18,953 nucleotides of DNA from Candidatus Multiplicimicrobium inquinatum (GTDB lineage: Bacteria; Omnitrophota; Omnitrophia; Omnitrophales; Aquincolibacteriaceae), in NCBI GenBank assembly GCA_002344825.1, contig DDUN01000042.1, forward strand, positions 1-18,953. Reading direction: 5' to 3'. Below the pieces are notes generated by a model that worked only from the letters and a program-made list of their open reading frames with translations, did no database searches and was not told where the DNA came from. Position 1 is the stretch's first letter. Each line of letters opens with the position of its first letter. This document shows, piece after piece, positions 7,955 to 15,586 of this stretch. A program made the position numbers and the translations under genes.

Positions 7955-10153
7955 TTAGAACTCGATATCCATCGTCAGCGTCGCTGAACGCCCGGGACCC
8001 GAAATGAAATGTCCGCCGCCGATGCGGTCAATATATTCCTGATCGGTCAGGTTGTACGCGTTCAAACGCAATTTGTAATGCTCATTGATAGTGTAAGCAA
8101 GCATCGCATCCCAAAGCATATAAGCCGGCGCTTTGCGGGTATTTGATGTATTCGCGTAGCGCATATCCATAAAGTTGATACCGGTACCAATTTCAAAATT
8201 GAACGGCAGCTTGTACGTCGTCCAAATATTGAAAGAGTGTTCGGGAACATGCGACATTTTCTTGCCAACATCAGCCGCTGTATTTGTTTCCCGAATCTTA
8301 CTTCTCATAATCGTATAGCCGGCAAACACATTCCACTCGTCCGTGATACTTCCGGTTGCGCCGAACTCGATACCCTCCACGCGCTGCTCACCATCTAAAA
8401 TATTCGGTTCGCCCGGAACAAGACTTGGCGTGCGCGCATTGGTTTTATCGGTGCGGAAAATTGCCGATGAAAGCGAAAGACGCTCTTTGAGAACATCCCA
8501 TTTTGTACCGATTTCAAAAGTGCGGCTTTTTTCCGGATCCAGCGACACAGTTGTCGCGCTAAGCGGAGACAACGAAACCAAGCCCTCGGATGAAGGATTA
8601 ATCGAAGTTCCGTAGCCAATATAAAAGCTTCCGATTTCAACAGGCTTATACACAAACCCCGCGCGCCAGGTCAAAGCACTGTCCAGAGACTCAAAGTTCT
8701 GCCCGGTAGTCGGCGTATAGTCGGTTTTGAAATAATCCCAGCGCAATCCGCCGTTGAGTTCAAAATGATCCCCCAACTTCATGGTATCAAATCCGTAAAG
8801 CGCCATGGATTTGGACGTAGCCGCGTTCTCTCCTAAACCATAACGAATCTGTCCTGTAGAGGGATCACCCGGGTCGGGGTTCCAAAGATTCGTCGTCGAA
8901 ACAACCGCAGAAATTCTCGGGCGATTCGTGGATTTTTCACGGATCGCTTCAATTCCGGCTACAACAGCATGCTCAATCCAGCCCGTTGCAAAATTAAGCA
9001 GCAAGTCGGTTTGATTTGCCAAAATTTTATCCACTTGGTCACGCGCCTGAAATTGACGGTTCAGATTAGTGGTGTTGACATTCTGAAAGCGCGGCGCAGT
9101 CAGAATGGAGTCGCGATGCGTGCGTCCCCAACGAAAATTATTACGCAAAGTCACATGCTCATTAAAATCGTGCTCAAACAAAACCGTTGCGATATTGGTC
9201 ATGGTTTTTTCACGGTCACGATTCGTGAGACCATAAAAATTATTCCAACTGGCCGGTGAAGGCTTGTCACGGTAAGCCTGAAGCCCGGCGTTTTGACCGG
9301 CGGGAACCCAAGGGCTGCCGTAAGTCGGCATATTATCCTGATTCAGCTGAAAATAACTGAGCGTCAAACGGGTGTCCGTATCAATACCTAATGCCAGCGA
9401 CGGAGCAATTCCCCAACGCTGATCGCCAATCACTTCATGCCCCGCGACGTCGGCATCATGAAAAAGCGCATTGAAACGAAATGCCGCGTCATCCATGCCT
9501 TTATCTTTTATTTTAAGCGGCTGATTGATATCCATTGAAACACGCTTATATTCAGCCGTACCGAAACCGACTGAAGCGCGGTAAAACGGATCAAGCTTCG
9601 GAGTTTTGCTGGAAAGATTCACCGTTCCGCCGGTAGAACCGCGGCCGGTATAAGCGGAAGAAGGTCCTTTCGCAACTTCAACCTGTTCCAGATTGAAAGG
9701 ATCGCGGGTATAACCGCCAAAATCACGAACCCCATCCACATAAATATCATTGCGCGCGCCGAAGCCGCGAATCGAAAGAAAGTCTCCACCCGGTCCGCCG
9801 CCGCCCTCACCGGCCTGCATACTGATACCCGGAACATTTTTCAAAACATCGCGCAAAGAAGTCGCACCCTGATCCTGGATCACCCCCTCGGGAATCACCG
9901 TCACGGTTTGCGGAACATCGCGCAAGGGCTCTGTATATTTCAGCGAAGACATTTTTTCAGGCTTATAAGATTTTTTGCGATTATCGGCTTTGCCGCTGAC
10001 AACCACTTCGGGCATGGTCGCGGGCTCAGGTTTCTTCGCCGCTTCATCCACTTTTTCAACGGCTTCAACATTTCTGATGCCCAAAATCATTCCTAGGGCA
10101 AAAAACACCGAAAGGACTTTGACTTGAAACGATTTTTTAATCGACTGAATCAT
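7955..10153 (-). CDS. TonB-dependent siderophore receptor (Fiu/PiuA-like)
   Basis: Outer-membrane beta-barrel that imports ferric siderophore using TonB energy. Residues 1-31 are a signal peptide ending near VEA, followed by a TonB-box-like MPEVVVSG (47-54). The plug domain covers about 75-185, with the family hallmarks LRDVPQTVTVIPEGV, LRDVLKNVPGIS, FLSIRGFGARNDIYVDGVRD and the VEVAKGP-x-G-R-G-STGG-VNL block. The rest is barrel, ending in the aromatic residue Phe732 needed for outer-membrane insertion. Its 732 residues are normal. The ribosome binding site is a good GGGAG 9 bases before the ATG. With the downstream PiuC and PepSY genes this matches the Fiu/PiuA arrangement for catecholate-type siderophores; the ligand itself is inferred. 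No TonB, ExbB or ABC importer is encoded in the window. Confidence 0.94.
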   Translation of the reverse strand: MIQSIKKSFQVKVLSVFFALGMILGIRNVEAVEKVDEAAKKPEPATMPEVVVSGKADNRKKSYKPEKMSSLKYTEPLRDVPQTVTVIPEGVIQDQGATSLRDVLKNVPGISMQAGEGGGGPGGDFLSIRGFGARNDIYVDGVRDFGGYTRDPFNLEQVEVAKGPSSAYTGRGSTGGTVNLSSKTPKLDPFYRASVGFGTAEYKRVSMDINQPLKIKDKGMDDAAFRFNALFHDADVAGHEVIGDQRWGIAPSLALGIDTDTRLTLSYFQLNQDNMPTYGSPWVPAGQNAGLQAYRDKPSPASWNNFYGLTNRDREKTMTNIATVLFEHDFNEHVTLRNNFRWGRTHRDSILTAPRFQNVNTTNLNRQFQARDQVDKILANQTDLLLNFATGWIEHAVVAGIEAIREKSTNRPRISAVVSTTNLWNPDPGDPSTGQIRYGLGENAATSKSMALYGFDTMKLGDHFELNGGLRWDYFKTDYTPTTGQNFESLDSALTWRAGFVYKPVEIGSFYIGYGTSINPSSEGLVSLSPLSATTVSLDPEKSRTFEIGTKWDVLKERLSLSSAIFRTDKTNARTPSLVPGEPNILDGEQRVEGIEFGATGSITDEWNVFAGYTIMRSKIRETNTAADVGKKMSHVPEHSFNIWTTYKLPFNFEIGTGINFMDMRYANTSNTRKAPAYMLWDAMLAYTINEHYKLRLNAYNLTDQEYIDRIGGGHFISGPGRSATLTMDIEF

Positions 10154-10237
10154 TTTTTATCTCCCAGAACTACGCACAAAATGACGTGCTGATTTTTAGC
10201 TGGGTTTAAATGCCTGGCTGAAAAAAATAACAATGCT

Positions 10238-10417
10238 CTACTTGGTCAGAATTAATTTATCCGCACGCGTCACGCGCAAACGATATTCTTGCTCGTGATG
10301 CACGATGATGACTTCCTGCTCTCCTTCAAAAATCCAATCGGATTGAAGTTTACGTAAAGAAAGCTTGGGTCTCGCCGAAGCCTTCTTTTCGAAATTGTCA
10401 CCACTTTGATTTTTCAT
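10238..10417 (-). CDS. hemP: HemP/HmuP-family small iron-uptake protein
   Basis: Small cytosolic protein of 59 residues. The C-terminal half is the HemP signature: a short hydrophobic start (WIFEGEQEVIIVHH, 28-41), then EYRLRVTRADKLILTK (44-59), the conserved beta-hairpin and end of the family. In some bacteria HmuP is needed to switch on haem-receptor genes; here the downstream receptor looks like a siderophore receptor. The chosen start is the ATG at 10415-10417, giving the family length. An upstream in-frame GTG at 10469-10471 would add 18 residues that do not look like the family. No clear ribosome binding site is seen before the ATG. It lies 84 bases before the receptor gene and is probably the first gene of the iron operon. 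Confidence 0.9.
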   Translation of the reverse strand: MKNQSGDNFEKKASARPKLSLRKLQSDWIFEGEQEVIIVHHEQEYRLRVTRADKLILTK

Positions 10418-10532
10418 GACGGATCGATCTTTTCTATCCGCATCCGGTTGATTAGTGGCTAGGGTCCACACGAGGGGGGTTACCTGGCTCCGGCGCTTTT
10501 AAGACTTCACACAAACAATAAAGTCTTAATAA
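10418..10532 (-). promoter_or_regulatory. 115-base leader of the iron operon with a GC-rich block
   Basis: If transcription starts near 10532, hemP has a leader of about 115 bases. The part at about 10461-10497 is strikingly G/C-rich (runs of six and four G on the plus strand), while the upstream promoter region is AT-rich. It may fold, but I could not match it to a known riboswitch. Confidence 0.25.
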
Positions 10533-10544
10533 GACAAAATCTTA
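10523..10544. promoter_or_regulatory. Palindromic operator candidate at the iron operon promoter
   Basis: GTCTTA-A-TAAGAC (10523-10535) is a perfect 6-1-6 palindrome. A further half-site, TCTTA at 10540-10544, makes a second inverted pair with TAAGA (10530-10534). Together they cover the -10 box and expected transcription start, a classic repressor position. Iron-responsive repression (Fur, DtxR or similar) is inferred from the genes; the motif is not a classical Fur box. Confidence 0.45.
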
Positions 10545-10566
10545 GTCGGATACCATCTTTTGTCAA
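10539..10566 (-). promoter_or_regulatory. Probable sigma-70 promoter of the hemP-receptor operon
   Basis: On the minus strand: a perfect TTGACA (10561-10566), a 16-base spacer, then TAAGAT (10539-10544). The expected start is near 10532. The -10 box overlaps the palindromic operator candidate. Confidence 0.6.
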
Positions 10567-10626
10567 TCTTTTTTTAAACTTTTTGAGATTTAAATTTAAA
10601 CAAAAATCTGCCGATATAGAAGACCT

Positions 10627-11298
10627 ATGATTTACTCTCAATTTGTGCGCTTGAAAAAAATCTTCTTTGCGGGCATGGTTTTATTTTGTTTGATGATTTC
10701 CCCCGCTCAAACTCAGTTTTCATCCGCGACAAATACGCAGAAAGCTCCGGGCCCTATCAGCATGGAACCCGCGGTCGAAAAAAACGGTGTCCGCGTCGCA
10801 CTGCGTTCAAGTATTCAAAAGAGAAATCAAATGCAGGTTTTGGTCCGGGTCAGCAATTTCAGCGAACAGCCTGTTTTAGTTTCGCCCGACGCGGTTGAAA
10901 CCACGACCGGCGAAGGGTTTGTTATTTTGCCGTCCAACGGTCTCAAAGCGTCACCTTCTGACGCAGCAATCACTTGGTCGCGAATTTCAAGAGCCGCGAC
11001 ACTCATCCCCTTTGCGGACCCTTATCAAGTTATTTCCAAATCACAAAAAGTGGCCGACTTCGCGAAAAAAAGCGGCTTATGGGATCAAATTCAAAACAGC
11101 CAGCAGAAAAAAACTTTTCAGCTCAAAGAAGTCATTCTTCAGCCGGGCATGGCCACGCACGGGCTAATTGTTTATGACGCATCCTCGCTCAACGCGTTTG
11201 AATACAACCCCATGTTGCATATCAAAGTCATGATCAACGGTGAGCCGTTTGAATTTGTTTTTGACAGCACGCCGCTCAAGCAAAGCTCAAAAAATTAG
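10627..11298 (+). CDS. Secreted protein of unknown function, 223 aa
   Basis: I do not recognise a family. The N-terminus is a signal peptide: Lys10-Lys11, a hydrophobic run about 12-24, and likely cleavage near the AQTQ at 27-30. There is no lipobox cysteine. The mature part alternates hydrophobic and polar residues (for example VRVALRSSIQKRNQMQVLVRV around 55-75, and a C-terminal HIKVMINGEPFEFVFD), which suggests beta-sandwich strands. The middle segment 125-165 looks helical. It is transcribed away from hemP across the 10418-10626 gap, so it may share iron-linked control, but no clear promoter is visible on this strand. It ends one base before the next start, so it probably forms a two-gene operon with the FAD oxidoreductase. 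Confidence 0.8.
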   Translation: MIYSQFVRLKKIFFAGMVLFCLMISPAQTQFSSATNTQKAPGPISMEPAVEKNGVRVALRSSIQKRNQMQVLVRVSNFSEQPVLVSPDAVETTTGEGFVILPSNGLKASPSDAAITWSRISRAATLIPFADPYQVISKSQKVADFAKKSGLWDQIQNSQQKKTFQLKEVILQPGMATHGLIVYDASSLNAFEYNPMLHIKVMINGEPFEFVFDSTPLKQSSKN

Positions 11299-11299
11299 C

Positions 11300-12481
11300 A
11301 TGCCGGCATCTTTGCCCTCCCTGCCTGATCATCCAGTTTACGACATCGCAATCATCGGCGGCGGCATCGCCGGAGCGGGTATCGCGCTCGAAGCCAGCCG
11401 CAAAAATCTGAAAGTGATTCTTTTTGAGAAAAGCACCTTTGGTTCCGGCACCAGCAGCAAAAGCTCGAAACTCATTCATGGCGGTTTGCGCTATCTTGAA
11501 ACCGCATGGTCGGCTTTACTAAAGCTGAATCTTTTTGAATTCTGGAAAAATTTGCGGTTTGTTTTTCTGGCATTGCATGAAACGCATATTCTCGCCCGCG
11601 CTTGGCCGGATCTCATTCACGATATCGAGCTCTTCATGCCGATTTACAAAAACCAAGGCCGCAGCCGCTTCGCGGTTTTCTTCGGAACATGGATCTACGG
11701 TTTTTTATCGCTTCTCGGAGGAGGTAAACACAAAACACGCATCCTGGGTTCGGCCGAAGCCGCTTTAAAAATGGAGCCCTCGTTGGCAAAAGAAGGCCTC
11801 ATCGGCGCGGTGCTAGTTTGGGATCACACAACCGATGATTTGGCTCTGGTACGACGAATCATTCAAACGGCTCAATCTTTGGGCGCGCAAGCATTGGAAC
11901 ATTCCCCTGTTACAAACTACCTCTATGATTCCGTGAAAAAAATCTTTGCGGTAAAAGTTTCCGGCACCGTTTATTACGCGAAGCACATCATTAATGCCGG
12001 CGGTGCTTGGGCGGATCAAATCCGAAGCAGCGCGACACATGAACCCAGCGAAATGATTTTACCCGTCGCGGGCGCGCACATTCAGGCGCCGATTTTCTCC
12101 CAAAATTCCTGCATTCTGCAAGCGCCCGATAACCGTATCTTTTTTATTATTAACCGCGAAGGGCAGGCGCGAATCGGAACGACGGAACGCATTGAAAAAA
12201 ATCCGGATCATGTCGCGGCAACAGAAAAAGAAGTTGATTACCTGCTTGCCGGCGTACGTACTTTTTTTCCCGATACCGCCCCGTCAAAGGAAAAAATCAT
12301 TTCAACCGACGCGGGCATTCGGCCTCTGGCAAAGCCAGCACGAACAACCGCTCCCGAAAAAATCTCAAGAGAGCATGAATTCATCAAAGATAAAAACGGG
12401 GCCATTCATGTACTGGGAGTGAAGTTAACCGATCATCGGCGTGCCGCGCGGGAGCTATTAAAACGTTATTTCTCGGTCTAA
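11300..12481 (+). CDS. GlpD-like FAD-dependent oxidoreductase lacking the C-terminal domain
   Basis: Related to glycerol-3-phosphate dehydrogenase, which oxidises glycerol-3-phosphate to dihydroxyacetone phosphate using FAD at the membrane. The N-terminus has the FAD-binding GGGIAGAG (20-27) with Glu43 at the end of the second strand. It is followed by the GlpD hallmark TSSKSSKLIHGGLRYLE (51-67). Later come INAGGAWAD, a GTTE strand and AGIRPL, where GlpD has a similar GxRPL. Its 393 residues are well short of GlpD (about 500); the missing part is the helical C-terminal domain. The start chosen is the ATG at 11300, one base after the upstream stop; an in-frame ATG at 11240 lies inside the upstream gene. 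Its 3' end overlaps the convergent CBS gene by 3 bases. The substrate may differ from glycerol-3-phosphate. Confidence 0.85.
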   Translation: MPASLPSLPDHPVYDIAIIGGGIAGAGIALEASRKNLKVILFEKSTFGSGTSSKSSKLIHGGLRYLETAWSALLKLNLFEFWKNLRFVFLALHETHILARAWPDLIHDIELFMPIYKNQGRSRFAVFFGTWIYGFLSLLGGGKHKTRILGSAEAALKMEPSLAKEGLIGAVLVWDHTTDDLALVRRIIQTAQSLGAQALEHSPVTNYLYDSVKKIFAVKVSGTVYYAKHIINAGGAWADQIRSSATHEPSEMILPVAGAHIQAPIFSQNSCILQAPDNRIFFIINREGQARIGTTERIEKNPDHVAATEKEVDYLLAGVRTFFPDTAPSKEKIISTDAGIRPLAKPARTTAPEKISREHEFIKDKNGAIHVLGVKLTDHRRAARELLKRYFSV

Positions 12482-12897
12482 AGATTTTTCCCGAGCCACT
12501 TCAGAATATCAATTTGAGTTACGATTCCGACCAGCACCTTTTCAGAATCAACGATTGGAATACAGCCGAATTTATCCCGTGCCATCATTGCCACCGCATG
12601 GGCAATCGTATCCTCCGTGGTCAAAGTTTGGGGCGACTCCGTCATAATTCCTTTTAAAATAAACTGATCCATCTGCTCTTTATCGAACACAAAGCCTTCT
12701 TCCGTGCGGTGCGGCGGGGACGCGGTCAGCAAATCACGATAAGTTACGATCCCGATCAGCTTATTGTCCGAATCGACAACAGGTAAATGCCGGATTTTGT
12801 AAAGCCGCATCTTCTCTTCAACACTGCTCAAAGAATCTTTCACATGAGCGACAATTACTTTTTGCACCATAATTTCTTTCAGCAAAATATCACGCAT
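12478..12897 (-). CDS. Two-CBS-domain protein
   Basis: Small cytosolic protein of 139 residues made of two CBS domains, at about 8-60 and 82-137, with almost nothing else. Both repeats show the typical pattern: a start near IMVQKVIVAHVKDSL and IMTESPQTLTTEDT, then RHLPVVDSDNKLIGIVTYRDLL and GCIPIVDSEKVLVGIVTQIDIL. Pairs of CBS domains bind adenine nucleotides or S-adenosylmethionine and sense energy or signal state. No effector domain is attached, so a partner would have to carry the output. The gene overlaps the end of the metzincin-TPR gene by 8 bases, implying coupled translation in that operon. The family is certain, the role unknown. Confidence 0.93.
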   Translation of the reverse strand: MRDILLKEIMVQKVIVAHVKDSLSSVEEKMRLYKIRHLPVVDSDNKLIGIVTYRDLLTASPPHRTEEGFVFDKEQMDQFILKGIMTESPQTLTTEDTIAHAVAMMARDKFGCIPIVDSEKVLVGIVTQIDILKWLGKNL

Positions 12898-14725
12898 AAG
12901 AAGCCGCCGTATTTTGATTCAAGGATTCTTGAATTTGTTTAAGCATCGCCGTGGCACGGGCGTTTTGAGGATCAATCCGGAGCACATTGCGAAAACTGCT
13001 GATCGCCGTTACCGTATCCCCTCGTCCCAACTGGGCATATCCTAACCCCATATGGTTTTCAACATTCGCCCAATCTTTCGTCAGCGCCAATTGAAACTCA
13101 GGTTCGGCCAGCTCATAACGCTTACTGGACAAAAATAAATTTCCGATATTCCGGTGAAACTGCGACTGCATCGCCGTTGACCTTGTATGCTTTAATCCTT
13201 CACGAAAAACTCCGATGGCCTTCTGGGAATCACCTTTTTGGGCCAAAGCTGTTCCAAGCAAACCGTAAAGTTCCGGGTCATCTTTCTTAAACTGAATGGC
13301 GGCGGCCATTTCCTGCACAGCTCCATCCCATTGCTTATTTTGAAAGAAAGCTGCTCCAAGCTGGCGGTGGCACTCTCCGGACGGCACTAAATCGCAAGCG
13401 GCTTGCAAATGCTCATAACCTTCTTTATTCCGGTTCATTGCGATGTAAAGGTTACCCACGTCGCCGTAAATCGATGCTAACTGGCTGACACTGGCCGCGG
13501 TTCGCGGCTGACGATTCAGTTCCGCGAGCGCAAGTTCATAATACTTCAGCGCCTCCTCATTCTTGCCCTGCTGTTTATTCACGGAGCCCATCGCGATTAA
13601 AGCCTTCACATTTTTAGAATCCTTATTCAGAATTTTTTGAAAAGTCTCGGCGGCATTTTCAGTTTGCCCCTGCTTCAAGCGGATCATGGCCAAATTGCCT
13701 TCAATTTCGATGTCATTCGGACGCAGTGCAGCGGCACGCGTCCAAGCATTATGGGCGGCATACAAATTATCCTGGGCATAATAAGCGCTCCCCAGCATGG
13801 AAAGCGCGGATGCCCGCATAGGCTTTTGCGCTGGCGAGGTTAATCCGGATACCGCTCGGCTCAATTCCGGAATGGTGCGCGCCACATCGCCGGTGCGGTA
13901 ATAAAGCGCACCAAGGTTATAACGCAATTCGGGGTTTTTTGGCGCTTTGCTCACCGCTAATTTCCACGCTTTAATCGCATCCTTCGGCTGGTTCAGCTGA
14001 AGATAAAAAATTCCGAGTGAATAGTAAAAATCGGCGGATTCGTTCGTCTTAATCATTTTTAAATAGGACCGCAGCAAAGCCTGAAGCACATTTTTGGGCA
14101 GAGATTCGGCGCCTTTTTGAAAATCCAGCATCCGCGTGCGCATGATAATCTGCTCATTGGCCGCGTCAAAGCGGGTAGGAATCTGCCTGTCCACCACCGG
14201 CGACATAATACTTTTGGAATCATTCGAGTGAATCGCTCCAAAAGCATGCCCCAACTCATGCACCAGCACCGTCTCTTCCTGCACTTTAAAAAGCTTATGG
14301 GCCGGATACCGAATCACGAGATGCCCCGAAAAAGGACGCGCTTGCCCGATCTGATGCAAGTCGCGGATGTTCTCGGCAGGAATCGATGCCTTCACATGAC
14401 TGAGCCCGATTACGATGTCAGCGTCTTTCAGCTGCGCGGTACTCCGCAACTGATCGAGCAAATCATCCATTTCAATGCTTTCGCTCTCAGGTTTCCACTG
14501 CAGATAACGCACCAGCTTAAATTTTATTTTAAATCCGCTCTCAAAAATCTGCGAAGCATAAGCCAATCTGCGCTCAAAATCAGCCCGCCAATTCGGTACG
14601 GATTGAAATCCCGGTGTCACTGCCGCCACCACGCGGATCTCCCGTACAGAAAGACTCTCAGCGGAAACGGTGCCTGAAAACATCACCAGAAAGCCCATAA
14701 CGATTGCCGCCGTCTTCCGGATCAT
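12890..14725 (-). CDS. Secreted metzincin-type metalloprotease fused to TPR repeats
   Basis: Exported protein of 611 residues. Residues 1-22 are a signal peptide ending VSA. The N-terminal domain (about 25-200) is a zinc protease: HELGHAFGAIH (156-166) is the full metzincin HExxHxxGxxH, with three histidine ligands and catalytic Glu157. SIMSP (172-176) supplies the Met-turn with Met174. From about 228 to 600 the chain is a run of TPR repeats, with typical NLGALYYRTGD, GNLAMIRLKQG and LGYAQLGRGD motifs. The protease probably acts in the periplasm or outside, with the TPR part binding a partner. Start overlaps the glycosyltransferase stop by ATGA; end overlaps the CBS gene by 8 bases. The parts are clear; the substrate is unknown. 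Confidence 0.9.
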   Translation of the reverse strand: MIRKTAAIVMGFLVMFSGTVSAESLSVREIRVVAAVTPGFQSVPNWRADFERRLAYASQIFESGFKIKFKLVRYLQWKPESESIEMDDLLDQLRSTAQLKDADIVIGLSHVKASIPAENIRDLHQIGQARPFSGHLVIRYPAHKLFKVQEETVLVHELGHAFGAIHSNDSKSIMSPVVDRQIPTRFDAANEQIIMRTRMLDFQKGAESLPKNVLQALLRSYLKMIKTNESADFYYSLGIFYLQLNQPKDAIKAWKLAVSKAPKNPELRYNLGALYYRTGDVARTIPELSRAVSGLTSPAQKPMRASALSMLGSAYYAQDNLYAAHNAWTRAAALRPNDIEIEGNLAMIRLKQGQTENAAETFQKILNKDSKNVKALIAMGSVNKQQGKNEEALKYYELALAELNRQPRTAASVSQLASIYGDVGNLYIAMNRNKEGYEHLQAACDLVPSGECHRQLGAAFFQNKQWDGAVQEMAAAIQFKKDDPELYGLLGTALAQKGDSQKAIGVFREGLKHTRSTAMQSQFHRNIGNLFLSSKRYELAEPEFQLALTKDWANVENHMGLGYAQLGRGDTVTAISSFRNVLRIDPQNARATAMLKQIQESLNQNTAASYA

Positions 14726-15426
14726 GATTTAGAACCCCGATATTTCCATAAAACTTCCAGCGCCAAAAAGAAATCCGCGGCTTTTATTTTTTTGCCCTGC
14801 TTCACGGTGCGTCCCTGATAAGTAATGGCAATTTCGCCGATTCTTTTTTTAAGCGAAAGCAATTTAGACAAAATTTCAGCTTCCGATTCAAATCCATCAC
14901 ACTCGAGCCTGAATGATTTTAAAAGCGGCAAAGGAATAACTTTGTAACAGGAATAAACGTCTGTCAACCGCGTCCCAAAAATTAAATTGGTGAAAAATGT
15001 AAGCAACTGATTGGCGATTTTATTCGGCAAAGCCATGCCGGCCGGATTCGCCGCGGCCAAAAACCGCGAGCCAAAAACCGCGTCCGCCTCCCCTTTGAGA
15101 AGAGGCTCGACCAGCTTCGGAATATCGAATGGGTCATATTCCATATCCGCGTCCTGAACAATCGCAAAATCACCTGACGCGTTTTCAAAACCCTTTTTAA
15201 TGCTGTAACCTTTTCCCTGATTCACTTCATTGTGAAAAACGCGCACATTCCTGGGATAGTCCGATCCCAGCGCGTTTGTAATGGCAAAAGTTTGATCCTG
15301 ACTGTGATCGTCAATGATCAACACCTCAAACTCAACCGAAAAAGGCACGGCAATTATTTTCTCAACCAGCCGGCGAATCGTCGGAGCTTCATTAAAAGCG
15401 GGAATAATAATTGAAAGCTTAGGCAT
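14722..15426 (-). CDS. Family 2 glycosyltransferase (dolichyl-phosphate mannosyltransferase-like)
   Basis: Membrane-associated enzyme that transfers a sugar from a nucleotide donor, probably to a polyprenyl phosphate. The GT-A fold is clear: LSIIIPAFNEAPTI at the start (4-17), IIDDHSQDQT (37-46), the metal-binding QDADMEYDP with Asp92 and Asp94, then GSRF (119-122) and the TDVYSCYK block (155-162) typical of DPM1-like enzymes. There are 234 residues and no C-terminal membrane helices, as in short DPM1-type enzymes. It is the first gene of an operon with the metzincin-TPR and CBS genes, overlapping the next start by ATGA. A strong terminator (15531-15565) separates it from the gene upstream. 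No convincing promoter or ribosome binding site is seen in 15427-15530. Sugar donor and acceptor are unknown. Confidence 0.93.
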   Translation of the reverse strand: MPKLSIIIPAFNEAPTIRRLVEKIIAVPFSVEFEVLIIDDHSQDQTFAITNALGSDYPRNVRVFHNEVNQGKGYSIKKGFENASGDFAIVQDADMEYDPFDIPKLVEPLLKGEADAVFGSRFLAAANPAGMALPNKIANQLLTFFTNLIFGTRLTDVYSCYKVIPLPLLKSFRLECDGFESEAEILSKLLSLKKRIGEIAITYQGRTVKQGKKIKAADFFLALEVLWKYRGSKS

Positions 15427-15530
15427 ACTTGAAATTATCGGCTTTTTCCAAAAACTCTTAAAAATTCATCCTCAACTCAAATCCCTCAAAGATTTGCCGA
15501 CGTAACTTTATCCGCTTACCGCTGAAAAGA

Positions 15531-15565
15531 AAAAAAGCGGAGACCCCGTCGGGTCTCCGCTTTTT
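15531..15565 (-). terminator. Strong rho-independent terminator of the small secreted-protein gene
   Basis: A perfect 10-bp stem, GCGGAGACCC (15537-15546) with GGGTCTCCGC (15551-15560), closes a 4-base loop. It is flanked by an A-run (15531-15536) and a T-run (15561-15565), so it could work on both strands. It lies 21 bases after the stop of the minus-strand gene at 15587-15934. Confidence 0.92.
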
Positions 15566-15586
15566 AAAAGTTTGCTTCTATTTCAC

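Noticed and set aside
10154..10237. A terminator between hemP and the receptor gene
   Set aside because: AGCTGGG and CCTGGCT can pair on the plus-strand RNA only with two G-U pairs, and on the minus strand they leave two mismatches, so it would not end the operon transcript.
10238..10471. A longer HemP start at the GTG at 10469-10471
   Set aside because: The 18 extra residues do not resemble the family, and the ATG at 10417 gives the usual HemP length; neither start has a convincing ribosome binding site.
10440..10500. A cobalamin or other known riboswitch in the hemP leader
   Set aside because: The GC-rich block lacks the conserved boxes of the cobalamin riboswitch and I could not fold it into any class I know.
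11240..11299. An upstream ATG for the GlpD-like gene
   Set aside because: It would overlap the previous gene by about 60 bases and adds residues not seen in GlpD; the ATG at 11300 follows the upstream stop directly.
14117..14677. A 186-codon open frame on the plus strand
   Set aside because: It lies wholly opposite the metzincin-TPR gene, has no ribosome binding site or recognisable domain, and its composition reflects the complementary strand.
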